Positions 34,607 through 45,000 of a DNA stretch of 64,000 nucleotides are shown here, piece by piece. Each line of letters opens with the position of its first letter. Position 1 is the first letter of the stretch. The stretch is from Bog-159 sp963738345. GTDB taxonomy: Bacteria > Acidobacteriota > Terriglobia > Bryobacterales > Bryobacteraceae. The position numbers and the translations under genes are program-made. Where the stretch lies: positions 620,001 through 684,000 of the forward strand of contig CAVTWI010000001.1 in NCBI GenBank assembly GCA_963738345.1, in the 5' to 3' direction. The notes under the pieces were generated by a model, which was not told the DNA's origin, searched no databases, and saw only the letters and a list, made by a program, of their open reading frames with translations.

Positions 34607-35848
34607 GTGTCACGCAGAGTGGTCGTAACCGGTGTGGGCTTGCTGTCCTCCGTTGGTATCGGGACCGAAGCAACCTGGCAAGGCGTACTGGCGGGCAAAA
34701 GCGGCATCGGACCCATCACGGCTTTCGACGCCCAGCTTTTTTCCTGCCGGATCGCCGGCGAGATTCAGGCCTTCGAGCCTAGCCTCTACATCGAAAAAAA
34801 AGAAATCAAGAAAATGGGGCGCTTCATCCAGTTCGCCATTGCGGCGGCGGATTGTGCCACCACTTCCGCCCGCCTCGTCGTCCAGCCTGAAGAGGCGGAA
34901 CAGGTGGGCGTCTATATCGGCAGCGGGATCGGCGGATTCGAGGTCATCGAGCGCGAACACCAGAACCTGCTCAATCACGGCCCCCGCCGTATATCCCCGT
35001 TTTTTATTCCGGCCACCATCGTCAACTTGGCGTCGGGATACGTCTCCATCCGCAACGGCGCTAAAGGACCCAACTCCGCCACCGCCACTGCCTGCACCAC
35101 CAGCGCCCATTCCATCGGCGACTCTTTCCGCCTGATCCAACGTGGCGATGCCGATGTGATGATCTGCGGCGGCACCGAAGCCTGCATCACCCCCATGGGA
35201 ATTGGCGGATTCGCCGCCATGCGCGCCCTCTCCACCCGCAACGACGAACCCCAGCGCGCCTCTCGCCCCTGGGACCTCAATCGCGATGGCTTCGTGGTGG
35301 GCGAAGGTTCCGGTATCCTGGTCCTCGAAGAACTGGAACATGCCGTGCGCCGCGGCGCCACTATCATGGCTGAAACCATCGGCTACGGGATGAGTGCCGA
35401 CGCTTTCCACGTCACCGCCCCCCCCACCGATGGCGATGGCGCCTTCCGCGTCATGCGCAACGCCCTGCGCGACGCCGGACTGCAGCCCGAACAAATCGAC
35501 TACATCAACGCCCACGGCACCTCCACCGATGTCGGCGACCGCGCCGAAACCGCCGCCATCAAACGCTGCTTCGGCCAGCATGCCTATAAGGTTGCGGTCA
35601 GCTCTACCAAATCCATGACCGGACATTTGCTCGGCGGCGCCGGTGGACTCGAAGCCGGCATCACCGTCCTCGCCATTCGCGATCAGGTGGCCCCCCCCAC
35701 CATCAACTATGAAACGCCCGATCCCGAGTGCGATCTGTATTTCGTGCCCAACACCGCCCGCCCCATGCGCATCGACTACGCGCTTTCCAACTCCTTCGGC
35801 TTTGGAGGCACCAATGGCGCTCTCATCTTTAAACGTTATTCCGAATAG
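34607..35848 (+). CDS. fabF: 3-oxoacyl-[acyl-carrier-protein] synthase II
   Basis: 413 residues, GTG start behind CAGGAG. Elongates acyl-ACP by Claisen condensation with malonyl-ACP. Catalytic Cys163 in TACTTSAHSIGD, His in NAHGTSTDVGD and His in SSTKSMTGHLLGGAGG; terminal SNSFGFGGTNGALIF. Directly downstream of acpP. Confidence 0.97.
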   Translation: MSRRVVVTGVGLLSSVGIGTEATWQGVLAGKSGIGPITAFDAQLFSCRIAGEIQAFEPSLYIEKKEIKKMGRFIQFAIAAADCATTSARLVVQPEEAEQVGVYIGSGIGGFEVIEREHQNLLNHGPRRISPFFIPATIVNLASGYVSIRNGAKGPNSATATACTTSAHSIGDSFRLIQRGDADVMICGGTEACITPMGIGGFAAMRALSTRNDEPQRASRPWDLNRDGFVVGEGSGILVLEELEHAVRRGATIMAETIGYGMSADAFHVTAPPTDGDGAFRVMRNALRDAGLQPEQIDYINAHGTSTDVGDRAETAAIKRCFGQHAYKVAVSSTKSMTGHLLGGAGGLEAGITVLAIRDQVAPPTINYETPDPECDLYFVPNTARPMRIDYALSNSFGFGGTNGALIFKRYSE

Positions 35849-35901
35849 CCGCCAATACCGGACCGCCGCCGACAGGCTGCGGTTCCCCTAACAGGTAATC
35901 C

Positions 35902-36675
35902 ATGAAAATCATCGTATGTATCAAGCAAGTTCCGGCTCGCGATTCGCAATTGCGCGTCGCGTCATCGGGCGCCTGGATTCAGGATGCCGATCTCACCTAC
36001 GAGATCAACGAGCCCGATGCTTACGCCTTGGAAGAAGGCCTGCAATTGAAAGAAAAACACGGGGGTGAAGTGGTGGTGCTGTGCGCCGGACCCGCGCGCG
36101 CCGCGCAGACCATTCGTGAAGCCCTCGCCAAAGGCGCCGACCGCGCCATCCATATCGAAGAGGAAGATATGGGCGCTCTCGATCCCCTGGCCGCCTCCCG
36201 CCTGCTGGCCGCCGCTCTCGCGCCCGAAAAACCCGACCTCGTCCTCACCGGGCTCCAGTCCGACGATCTGGGCTACGGCCAGACCGGCGTCATCCTCGCC
36301 GAACTGCTCGGCTTCCCTCACGCCACCATCATCATGCAGGTCGAAAAACAGGATGGAACCATCCGCGTCAAACGCGAACTCGAAGATGGCTGGTTCCAGC
36401 ATGTCGAGATGCCGCTGCCCGCCCTGCTTACCATCCAATCCGGCATCAATAAGCTGCGCTACGCCACCTTGATGGGCATCAAGAAGGCCAAGAATAAGGA
36501 AATCCGCAACGTCACCGCCGCCGGTTTGGGCGCGAGCGCCGGGGCCGCTTCCATTCACCTCAGCCGCGTCTATCTCCCGGTCAGCTCCAAACAGACCCAA
36601 CTCTTCGACGGTCCGCCCAAGGAAGCCGCCGCCAAACTCGTGGAAAAACTGAAATTCGAGGCACGCGTCATATGA
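35902..36675 (+). CDS. etfB: Electron transfer flavoprotein beta subunit
   Basis: 257 residues: MKIIVCIKQVPARDSQLRV, YEINEPDAYALEEGLQLKE, VLTGLQSDDLGYGQTGVILAE and the AMP-binding and dimer segments. ETF accepts electrons from acyl-CoA dehydrogenases and passes them to the quinone pool. The start of etfA overlaps its stop by four bases. Location behind acpP-fabF places it in a lipid-metabolism neighbourhood. Confidence 0.95.
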   Translation: MKIIVCIKQVPARDSQLRVASSGAWIQDADLTYEINEPDAYALEEGLQLKEKHGGEVVVLCAGPARAAQTIREALAKGADRAIHIEEEDMGALDPLAASRLLAAALAPEKPDLVLTGLQSDDLGYGQTGVILAELLGFPHATIIMQVEKQDGTIRVKRELEDGWFQHVEMPLPALLTIQSGINKLRYATLMGIKKAKNKEIRNVTAAGLGASAGAASIHLSRVYLPVSSKQTQLFDGPPKEAAAKLVEKLKFEARVI

Positions 36676-37658
36676 GCATTCTCGTCGTCATGGAACAACG
36701 CGCGGTCAATGGGCCTCCGGCCTGGAGCCGCATGTCCTGGGAAACCCTGGCCGCCGGACAGCAACTCGGCGCGGAAATGCAGCAGCCTGTCTCCGCCGCC
36801 GTGCTCGGTGGACCCGGCATCGGCGAACTCGCCGCCGAACTCGCCACCAAGAAACTCGACCATGTCTATGCCGTCGAGCACGACCTGCTGAAAGACTACA
36901 CCCCCGATACCTACACCGCCGCCCTGCGCCAGTTGGTCGAGAAGACGCAAGCTACTGTCATCGTCTTCCCCCATACCTACCAGGTGCGCGATTTTCTCCC
37001 CAAACTGGCCACCGCCCTCGGCCGCGTCGCCGTGAGCGACGTCATCGCCCATCGCATCGAAGACGGCAAACTCGTGCTCGTACGCCAACTCTTCCAAGGC
37101 AAACTCAATGTGGACGTTACCTTCACGGGTGATGCTCCCTGGTTCGCTTCCCTGCAGGCCGGCGCCTACCGTGCCGATAAAGTCGAAGCCGGATCGGCCC
37201 CTCTCGAAACGTTCACCCCGCAGCTTTCCCCCAGCCGTATCAAGCCTCTCGACCTCTTCCGCGAAGCCGCCCGCGCCGTCGACCTTACCGCCGCCGAAAT
37301 CATCGTCTCCGTTGGCCGCGGCATCAAGGAAGCCGACAATATCCCCATCGTTCAAAAACTTGCCGATGCCCTGGGCGCGGAACTCGCCGCCTCGCGTCCC
37401 ATTTGCGATTCCGGCTGGCTGCCCATGGAACGCCAGGTCGGTAGCTCCGGCCAAACCGTCGCGCCCAAAATGTATCTCGCCGTCGGCATCTCCGGCGCCA
37501 TCCAGCACCTCGTGGGCATGAAGGGCTCGAAGGTCATCGTCGCCATCAATAAGGATTCGAACGCGCCCATCTTCGAGGTGGCCGATTACGGCATCGTGGG
37601 CGATCTCTTCCAGGTAGTGCCCGCACTCGTGGAAGAAATCAAGAAGGCCAAGGGCTAG
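36672..37658 (+). CDS. etfA: Electron transfer flavoprotein alpha subunit
   Basis: 328 residues; the C-terminal FAD domain is complete: IIVSVGRGIKE, LGAELAASRPICDSGWLP, QVGSSGQTVAPKMYLAVGISGAIQH, and AINKDSNAPIFEVADYGIVGDLFQ. Partner of EtfB, translationally coupled. Its last four bases overlap the end of the convergent queG. Confidence 0.95.
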   Translation: MSILVVMEQRAVNGPPAWSRMSWETLAAGQQLGAEMQQPVSAAVLGGPGIGELAAELATKKLDHVYAVEHDLLKDYTPDTYTAALRQLVEKTQATVIVFPHTYQVRDFLPKLATALGRVAVSDVIAHRIEDGKLVLVRQLFQGKLNVDVTFTGDAPWFASLQAGAYRADKVEAGSAPLETFTPQLSPSRIKPLDLFREAARAVDLTAAEIIVSVGRGIKEADNIPIVQKLADALGAELAASRPICDSGWLPMERQVGSSGQTVAPKMYLAVGISGAIQHLVGMKGSKVIVAINKDSNAPIFEVADYGIVGDLFQVVPALVEEIKKAKG

Positions 37659-38701
37659 CGCGCCAACATCGCCAAACCCCACAAGGCGGCGTCTTTCACG
37701 ACCGCATCATCGCTCGCCGCCAGTTTCTCGAGCGGCGCGCGAAACCTTGCATTTCGCGCATTGCCCATGGCGATCGCCACATTCCGCAGGAACCCCGCGT
37801 AGCGCGCCCGCGCAATCGGGCTCTCCCGGAACATCCCGCGAAACTCATCTTCCGTCAACCCGGCCAACCGTTCGAGCGGCGGAGCGAAGTGCACGGCCTC
37901 AAACGCTGCCTCACCACTCACCGGTGCGCGCCGGTTCCAGGGACAAACGTCCTGGCAGATATCGCAGCCAAAAACGTGCCGGCCCATCCCCCCCCGCGCC
38001 GCCTCTGGGACCGTCCCGCGCAGTTCGATCGTGAAATACGAAATGCAAAGCCGCGCGTCGAGCGCCCATGCCGGCCCCTCCGCCAAACCCGTCGGCACAA
38101 TCGCCTCCGTCGGACAAGCCTCGATGCAACGCGTACACGTTCCGCACCGGTCCGGAGGTGGTGCGTCCGGCGTCACGTCCAGCGACAGCAGCAGCTCGCC
38201 CAAAAAGAACCACGAACCCATCCCCTGGTTGATCAGGCACGTATTCTTCGCGATCCACCCCAGCCCCGCTTGCCGCGCATACGCCCGCTCCAATAACGGC
38301 GCGGTGTCCACGCAGATTTTCCACTCGAAAGGCGCCACTCCTCCCGCGCGCAAACCCTCCACCACGCGTTCCAGGCCCCGCCGCAGCACTTCGTGGTAAT
38401 CCCCCCCCCACGCGTACCGCGAAATCCAGGCGCGCTCCTCACCCCCAAATTCCGTGGAATACGGTTGCGGCCCGTTGTACAACTTCCCCACGCAAAGTAT
38501 CGACCGTGCCGATGGCAGCAGTTGCCGCGGATCGTCCCGCACCCCCGCCCGCCGGTCGGTCAGGTACCGCATCTCCCCCGCCATGCCGTCGGCGACCCAC
38601 TGCCGGTAATACGCCGCTTCGCCCGCCGGAACCGCCGCCGCGAATCCCGCCAGTTCAAACCCGCACTCCCGCGCCAGCGCCTTGATCTGTTCGGCCTGCA
38701 T
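37655..38701 (-). CDS. queG: Epoxyqueuosine reductase
   Basis: 348 residues. QueG makes queuosine in tRNA by reducing epoxyqueuosine, using cobalamin and two [4Fe-4S] clusters. Conserved YAWGGDYHEVLRRGLE, VDTAPLLERAYARQAGLGWIAKNTCLI; cluster motifs CGTCTRCIEACPTEAI and CDICQDVCPWNRRAP. The C-terminal HEAT-like tail is short. Followed by the thioesterase gene on the same strand upstream by five bases. Confidence 0.95.
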   Translation of the reverse strand: MQAEQIKALARECGFELAGFAAAVPAGEAAYYRQWVADGMAGEMRYLTDRRAGVRDDPRQLLPSARSILCVGKLYNGPQPYSTEFGGEERAWISRYAWGGDYHEVLRRGLERVVEGLRAGGVAPFEWKICVDTAPLLERAYARQAGLGWIAKNTCLINQGMGSWFFLGELLLSLDVTPDAPPPDRCGTCTRCIEACPTEAIVPTGLAEGPAWALDARLCISYFTIELRGTVPEAARGGMGRHVFGCDICQDVCPWNRRAPVSGEAAFEAVHFAPPLERLAGLTEDEFRGMFRESPIARARYAGFLRNVAIAMGNARNARFRAPLEKLAASDDAVVKDAALWGLAMLAR

Positions 38702-38706
38702 CCCCG

Positions 38707-39120
38707 CTAGACGATGCCGAACTGCCCGCGATACTTCTCCGGCAACTTGCAGGGACGCAAGTCCCGCCCTAGAAAAATATGTTTCGTCTCGCCCGAGGCA
38801 AGCTTACGTCCGTCCGCTGCCAGCCGCATCTCATAAACAAACCGGACCATCCGCGCATTGGCGTCTTCCACCCACGTGCGGATCACCACCTCTTCATCGA
38901 ACCGTGCCGGCGAAGCATACCGGCACCGGGCCTCCGCCACCGCCAGAAAAACGCCGTCCTCCAATTCCATTTGCTTGTATTCGAATCCGCACGCCTTGCA
39001 ATATTCCACCCGGCCCACCTCCATCCACACTAAGTAGTTGGCATAGTAGACCACGCCCATCTGATCGGTCTCCGCATAGCGTACCCGGATGCTCGTTTCA
39101 TGCGCCTGCATTCGTTGCAA
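38707..39120 (-). CDS. YbgC-family acyl-CoA thioesterase
   Basis: 137 residues, hot-dog fold: HETSIRVRYAETDQMGVVYYANYLVWMEVGR contains the catalytic Asp of the 4-hydroxybenzoyl-CoA thioesterase/YbgC family, followed by FDEEVVIRTWV and VRFVYEMR. Hydrolyses acyl-CoA thioesters in the cytoplasm; often tied to the Tol-Pal system, but no tol gene is present here. The ATG at 39111 is an alternative start. Confidence 0.92.
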   Translation of the reverse strand: MQRMQAHETSIRVRYAETDQMGVVYYANYLVWMEVGRVEYCKACGFEYKQMELEDGVFLAVAEARCRYASPARFDEEVVIRTWVEDANARMVRFVYEMRLAADGRKLASGETKHIFLGRDLRPCKLPEKYRGQFGIV

Positions 39121-39211
39121 TTATAAGCTATCGGACTGTAACGATTTCTTCACAGGAATCACTAATGTAAGAGCGCACATCCCGCATCTTATATACTCTC
39201 TGTAGAGTTGC

Positions 39212-40546
39212 ATGAGCTATTGGGTCCTGCATATCGCCGATCCCCACTTCGGCCGTTCTCATTTCAATAATGACGATCCGAAGCTCATCGCCCTCCATCA
39301 TTCCGCGGAAATCAAGCAGCAGCTCGGCGAACATAATTTATTACAAGACCCGTTTGACGCGCTCGTAATCTCGGGCGATTTTACCTTCGCCTATGAGGAG
39401 CGCGGGTTCGTCGCGGCCGCGCATTTTGTTACTGATCTGGCCCCCTTAGTGGCGCCACGCCATCCACATGACGCGGAATCCGCCAGACCGATTGTCCTGA
39501 TTCCCGGCAATCACGATGTGGACATCGGCACCACCCTGCCGCTAGGCACCGGATCCCTTCCCGTCGAAAGAGATAAAGTCGAAGCCCGATTCCGTAAGTT
39601 CCTTCACGATCTTGGCCCCTTGATCCAGCAGCCCAATGATTTCCTGTCCACTACCCTGCGCCTTGAAACTCCGGGTGAGCCCGGACTGGTTTTAATGGGT
39701 ATGAACTCCTGCCGTGTGGAGCGCTCCGACGCCCAGGGTTGGGGCTACGTGGGGCTCGATCAGGTACACGCCATCGCCCGTAGCGTCCTCATTGGCGATA
39801 AGCACGGTCATAAACGCGCACGCGACGGCGATATGGTGGTAGCCATTACGCACCACCACCTGCTTCCAGTTTGGGACATGCCGTTGGCGGATTTGCTGCA
39901 CTTGCCGGATCAGCGGAAAGTGAGCTTTACGCTCGACTCGGCGTCCGTTCTCCACGCGTTAACCGATTTGGGCGTGGCCGCGCTATTGCATGGGCACACC
40001 CACGTGATTTCCCCCAAACATGTCGTCGGATATGGCAACCAGGGCGGCGAGTCCACCATGGTGTTCGGTAGCGCCAGCCTTGGGCTGTTCCATCCTACCT
40101 GCACGAACCACCACATCCAGGTATTGGAATTCGATTCCAAGGAAATTCGAGTGCATGACCTGACTTCCCCGGCAGCCAGGCGCAATCAAACCCGATTATG
40201 GCAGCGCGAACCCGAACGGAAAGTGGCCATTTCGCGCCATTGGGACAGGCATACCGCGCAAGCCGCACTGAATCGGATATCCAACGAATCCAGTTATAAA
40301 GAGGCCTGCTTCGACTGGGCTCGGGCTATCTCGTGGGCCCGGCTCAGAGCTTACTTCGACGGCCATCGCTGGCCCAGCGTCCTCGACGAGATCCATCGCG
40401 AGGTCCAACAATTCCCAGATGCCCGGAATGTCGAAAAAGATCGTATCCACCAACTGATCCAGGCGATGTTGTTCGACCACCCTCCCAGCTACGAAGACCT
40501 TTCGGGATTAACATTACAAGAGTGCGTGCTCAAGCGCCTCCCATAA
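39212..40546 (+). CDS. Calcineurin-like metallophosphoesterase, first gene of the KaiC/SBP operon
   Basis: 444 residues, cytoplasmic. Metallophosphoesterase motifs in order: HIADPHFG (D-x-H), ISGDFTF (GD), PGNHDVD (GNHD), ITHHHLLP and LHGHTHVISP (GHxH). The last 110 residues (RHWDRHTAQAALNRI...YEDLSGLTLQECVLKRL) are a helical extension of unknown role. A TATACT box lies at 39192-39197 ahead of the ATG. The stop overlaps the sigma factor start (TAATG), tying the enzyme to a regulatory operon. Substrate (nucleotide, DNA or phosphoprotein) unknown. Confidence 0.85.
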   Translation: MSYWVLHIADPHFGRSHFNNDDPKLIALHHSAEIKQQLGEHNLLQDPFDALVISGDFTFAYEERGFVAAAHFVTDLAPLVAPRHPHDAESARPIVLIPGNHDVDIGTTLPLGTGSLPVERDKVEARFRKFLHDLGPLIQQPNDFLSTTLRLETPGEPGLVLMGMNSCRVERSDAQGWGYVGLDQVHAIARSVLIGDKHGHKRARDGDMVVAITHHHLLPVWDMPLADLLHLPDQRKVSFTLDSASVLHALTDLGVAALLHGHTHVISPKHVVGYGNQGGESTMVFGSASLGLFHPTCTNHHIQVLEFDSKEIRVHDLTSPAARRNQTRLWQREPERKVAISRHWDRHTAQAALNRISNESSYKEACFDWARAISWARLRAYFDGHRWPSVLDEIHREVQQFPDARNVEKDRIHQLIQAMLFDHPPSYEDLSGLTLQECVLKRLP

Positions 40547-41175
40547 TGATGGCGAATGAATCCGGAAATTTTGATAACGTATCCGACGAGGATCTGGCTG
40601 CCGAGTGCGGCCGCCGCCCCTTCAATGAGAATGCTTTCGCCGAGCTCGACCGCCGCTACCGGCGCGTAATCGCCAAACACATCAGCGCGAAAATCGGCCT
40701 CCTCGCGTCCACCCAGGCCGACGACCTTACCCAGGAAACGTTCCTCCGTCTCTTTGGCTCGCTGCCCCGGTACGATCCCTCACGTCTCCGCCTGAAGGCC
40801 TACGTTCATATGATTACCGACCGGGTGATCATCGACTTTCTCCGGTATGGCAGCCTGGAGCGCGCCCACACTGTAGCGATTGAGGATCATTTGCGCGTAC
40901 TCGAAATGCGCGCCGAAGAGGATCCCGAACTGCTCCTTCGCGTCGCCGAGCGCCTTGCCCGGCAAATCGAGGACCCCGCCAAGGTTCCCCTCGTTTTGGA
41001 TCTTCTGAAGGGCATGGAAGTCAAGGAAGTTGCCGCCCGTCATGGAGTTAAGCCCAATCAGGCCTACGCCGCCCGGGGCAGGCTGCGGGACATCCTTGAG
41101 ACCATTAGCTCTGAACTCCTGTTTTTTTCGAATTCCGCCCCCACGGACGAAAAATCAGCCTCGCCTTACGAATAA
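40546..41175 (+). CDS. ECF-like sigma-70 family factor
   Basis: 209 residues. Sigma-2: FAELDRRYRRVIAKHISAKIG, ADDLTQETFLRLFGSLPRYD, LKAYVHMITDRVIIDFLRYG; sigma-4: VLDLLKGMEVKEVAARHGVKPNQAYAARGRLRDIL. The longer open frame from 40333 overlaps the metallophosphoesterase gene and is not protein-like; the ATG at 40546 begins inside the previous stop. The next gene encodes a zinc-finger protein of anti-sigma type, so the two may form a sigma/anti-sigma pair. Confidence 0.85.
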   Translation: MMANESGNFDNVSDEDLAAECGRRPFNENAFAELDRRYRRVIAKHISAKIGLLASTQADDLTQETFLRLFGSLPRYDPSRLRLKAYVHMITDRVIIDFLRYGSLERAHTVAIEDHLRVLEMRAEEDPELLLRVAERLARQIEDPAKVPLVLDLLKGMEVKEVAARHGVKPNQAYAARGRLRDILETISSELLFFSNSAPTDEKSASPYE

Positions 41176-41327
41176 GGGTTCAGGAGGGCAGGAACTTGAC
41201 ACCGATCTGCGGAGTTCAAGAAGCATCCGGTGCACGCCCGAGAGGGCCACCAATGAGTCGTTTCCCGGCTGCCGTCGCGCAGCGCGGGCTTCCATGGCGG
41301 TCTAAAATTAACGGGAGAGTGCCAGAA

Positions 41328-42074
41328 ATGCAAGAACACAGCGCGAATGAGATCACCCCGGTATGCCCGGACGGCTTCGATTACCGGCAACTGCGATTGT
41401 ATGTGCGTTCCCGGGACGAAGACATCCCACCAGCCATGCTGGAACATATCGAGGAGTGTCCCGTCTGTGTCGTCAAGTGGGACTTTCTACAGCGTACCGA
41501 TCCCATTGTCAGGGCACAATACGAATCGCGCGCGCACGCGTTGGCGGAACAACTGCACGTTCTGGAGAAAATCTTCAGTCGTCGCCCTGAGCCCGAGCAA
41601 GAGTTGGAGCACGCCCGCCCCGCCGTAAGCCAAATCGAGGCTCTTCTGCAAGCCTCCCTGCGTGCCTCTCCCCAAATACCCGCTCCGGCCAAGTCCATCT
41701 CCGGAGATCCTAAGATTGACCGGATCTTGATTGCACCTATGGAGCCTCGGGAGATCGTGCAGTTCGTCAACGTCGCCCGTGCCACACCCGACGGAGAAGA
41801 ACGCCAGCTTAATGCCAAGGCGATCAACGCCCTCTTTAGTAATCGGATCACTTGTAGGCAGAACCAGGGCAAAGTCAAGCAGGAGAAACTGATCGCCTTT
41901 CTTTGCGAAGTCAGAGACGCTCACAAGCAGGTGGAGGCCGATGAGACCTCCCTCGAGATGGCCGCGAGCTTTCGGGAAACTGTTCTCAGCCCCGTCCCCA
42001 TCCTCACCATGGTAGGAAACCAGGCCATGTTCGACGCCCCCGAGTTCCGGCGCCAGAACGCGCTCGGGCGCTAA
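41328..42074 (+). CDS. Zinc-finger anti-sigma-like protein
   Basis: 248 residues from an ATG with GGGAGAG in front. Near the N-terminus is MLEHIEECPVCVVKWDFL, an H-x3-C-x2-C zinc motif as in ZAS-type anti-sigma factors. No membrane helix follows, so it would be cytoplasmic. The rest (ALAEQLHVLEKIFSRRPEPEQELEHA; REIVQFVNVARATPDGEERQL; LEMAASFRETVLSP) is helical and not recognised. An in-frame TTG at 41196 gives a longer frame, but without protein character. It sits 152 bases after the sigma gene and 11 before the KaiC-like gene. Confidence 0.7.
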   Translation: MQEHSANEITPVCPDGFDYRQLRLYVRSRDEDIPPAMLEHIEECPVCVVKWDFLQRTDPIVRAQYESRAHALAEQLHVLEKIFSRRPEPEQELEHARPAVSQIEALLQASLRASPQIPAPAKSISGDPKIDRILIAPMEPREIVQFVNVARATPDGEERQLNAKAINALFSNRITCRQNQGKVKQEKLIAFLCEVRDAHKQVEADETSLEMAASFRETVLSPVPILTMVGNQAMFDAPEFRRQNALGR

Positions 42075-42085
42075 CGGTATCTTCC

Positions 42086-45000
42086 ATGGAAAATCCCATT
42101 ATCAGGGCTGCTGGAGGCTCGCTGGCAGTGGCCGTGGAAGCGATTCACAGCCTGTTACGTTTCCTGGTCGAGCGTTGGAGCCAGGAGAATTCTGTTCCCC
42201 GTCAGGTCAAGGGTTTTGAAATTGCCGTGGCCGTCCGCGGTTGGAATTGGCCGGAACTGGAAGAAAGTGTCTACAACGCCGTCGCATCCGCTTGGGAAAA
42301 CCAACGGCCCGCGGAATCGGACCCCGAGCCCAGCCTGAGCTTCCGCCGGACTTGGCAGCGATTAGTGCCAGAGCCTGTACCCGAGCCGGACGTCCGGTAT
42401 TGCTTCATGCGCTCCATTCGCTGGCACTACCGGTTGGGACCGTCCGCTGCGACCGCCCGCGCGTTCCACGCGATCGCACGCCAAATCGCCCCTCTGGCCG
42501 AGTGCGATAACGTCACTTTCGACGAGTTCCGCCAAGCCGTCGCGCGCGGCCCGGCAGCTTTTGCCATTTCCATTACCGCCGCTGACCCCGTTAACGCCTA
42601 CTGCGATCTCTGCTGGGCTTTGGATCACGTGAAGATCGCGGGCCCCTCGCGGGTTACTCTGGACCCCGACGCGTCCAATTCAGAACACCTCATGAGCCAC
42701 TTGTTCGGAGTTGCCACGAATATTCCCGGCTTCGATGAGTTGTTCGGTGGCGGAGGGTTGATGCTTGCGGACTCCATGGCCCAGCCGGCGCCGTTGCCAA
42801 GTATCGTTCCTCCCACCTCGCAGTCCAGTGGCGAAGAGGCCACTGCGGAACCGCCCGTACCGTTGCCTGCGCCGCCCCCGCTGTTTGCATCCTTGATCCG
42901 GGAAACCGAGGATCGCGGTATCGGCAGCCGCGTGGTTTTGGTAATTGGCCCATTTGGCAGCGGCAAAACCCTGCTCTCCCTTCAAATGGCGGTCGAAGTG
43001 GCCCGGAAGGGCGGTGTCGCCTGGGTCATGTCTTTGGAGCAAACAGACGAAGAATGCCAGTACGCGCTCGAAGCAATCGGTATTTCCACCGAGCACGCCA
43101 GTATGAAAACTTATACCGGCCCCATTGATTCCTTGAAAGCCATCGCCTTCCCCGTTCCAGGTCAAGGAGCCCTTGCCTTCCTCCGGCCGGAACCGGACGA
43201 CAAAGCGGACCTCGGCACATTTCTACAGAAAGTGCAGAAGCAGTTCTCCCTAATGTCGGGATACCCTCTGCGCCTTCTGGTCATCGACCCAGTCAATGCA
43301 TTGGGACCACCCGCCCGGCAAGCCGCTGCCTCGCTGCGGACCCGCACACGGGAAATGTTCGAGGCGGCCAAACATCACAATGTGAACGTCTGGTTCGCTA
43401 GCGAACAGCCGCCCAACCAGTCGCCGCAAGATCGTTTCGAGGAAAATGTCGCCGATACGGTCATTCACCTCGGCGCTGAGGATCATAACGGGCAGCCTCG
43501 CCGGTACATTGAAGTCACCAAGTCGCGTTTTCAACAGGAATGCTCGGGTCGTCATGCCTTGGCCATTGAGCCGGAGGGCGGGATGCATGTGTATCCGCCC
43601 GCGGCTACCATCGCGCGTTCAGTCCGTAATTCTCCCGCCAAAGATGCCGTGCCTCCGTCCCAATTCGGCGTCACCGGCATCGACCAATTGTTCGGTCCAA
43701 ACGCGCTCTCCCCCGGAGATATTGTCGTGCTCGCGGGTCCTGGAAAAGGCAAAGCTCTCGTAGCTGCCCAATTCGCCGACGTGGACTTGGGAAGGCCCGA
43801 CATCCGGAATATCTATATTTCGGATCATGCCCGGCGCAGAACGTCCAGCCTCGACCGCTTTAGAAAAACAGAAAGTGTCATCCGCTGTTCTATTGAGTCC
43901 GCCATTGCTTCCAACTTCGCCGAGCCTAGCCGCGTTTTGCTGCTCATCCGGAATACCCTCGACAAATATCGCGAGGATGGCTTCACGCTGGGGCGCGTGG
44001 TGGTGACCAACTTGTCCCGCTGGGAAAAAGAGGTTCCGATGCTCTCGCACGATGTGAGCTTCGGGATCGCGTTGTGCAATCTCCTGCGCAGCTACGGCGT
44101 GGTCAGTATGATCGTCAACGGAGACGAACTAGACCACGATAGTTCTCCCTTGCGGGAAACCTTGACCAGCCAGGCAAATACTCTGATTCTTTTCCACCCT
44201 CGTGAATTCAAGGGCAGGACTACCACTCTGTTGACTACCATAAAGAGTCCGGGCATGCGGCACCCGCGAGAATCCTTCGAACTTCTCTTCGAGCCCGAGG
44301 GCATGCGCGTCGGTCCTGCACCGTTGTGGCGAATTAGTGCCGCCGGAGACGTCACGGCGGCCAATGTAGTCTTGTACCTGCACGCTGAAACCAAGAATCA
44401 CCAGGAATACAACAACAGAATTCTGAATGCCCTCCAAACCACCCTATCACCGCAGACCAAGATCGCCCCGCAGAGCCTCCGCTACGATCCCCAGTTCCTG
44501 TCGATGTCGCAATATTCGGCAGTAGATGAACTGCAGATTTTTCAACTCGACGAATATCAACTGCCTAATTACGAAACCGCCGCCCACGTGTTGCACACTT
44601 TCGAGGTTGCCGCCCACCCCCGCGCTCTTGAGGGCCGGCTACCGGGCATGGTGGCACGCGTCCTGTCGGATTCGGGTAAGCGCTTCTTGGCCATCCCGTT
44701 TTATCAGAATATTAGTTTTCTTGCGTACAGATCCGACCTGTATAAAGCGGAGTTTACCGATCCACTGCCCAAGTCCTGGGATGAATTGGTTAAACGGTGC
44801 GAGACTTGGGAAGCGCGTAACCCCCTCGTGCCCGTAAGAGGTAAGGGCAAATCGACGCGGGCGCGAAAGACGGCTCAGCCTCTTAGCCCTCCTCCCCCCG
44901 AAGTATTCTTCTCCTGTCCCGTCTATACCGAGAGCGTGGAAACGTATAACTGCTTCTTCATGGAACTGCTGTACTCCCTGGCGCCCCCCGCTTTCGACCG

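Noticed and set aside
34610..35626. 338-codon minus-strand frame over fabF
   Set aside because: Shadow of fabF, which has complete catalytic motifs.
36570..37682. 370-codon minus-strand frame over etfA
   Set aside because: Shadow of etfA; no motif.
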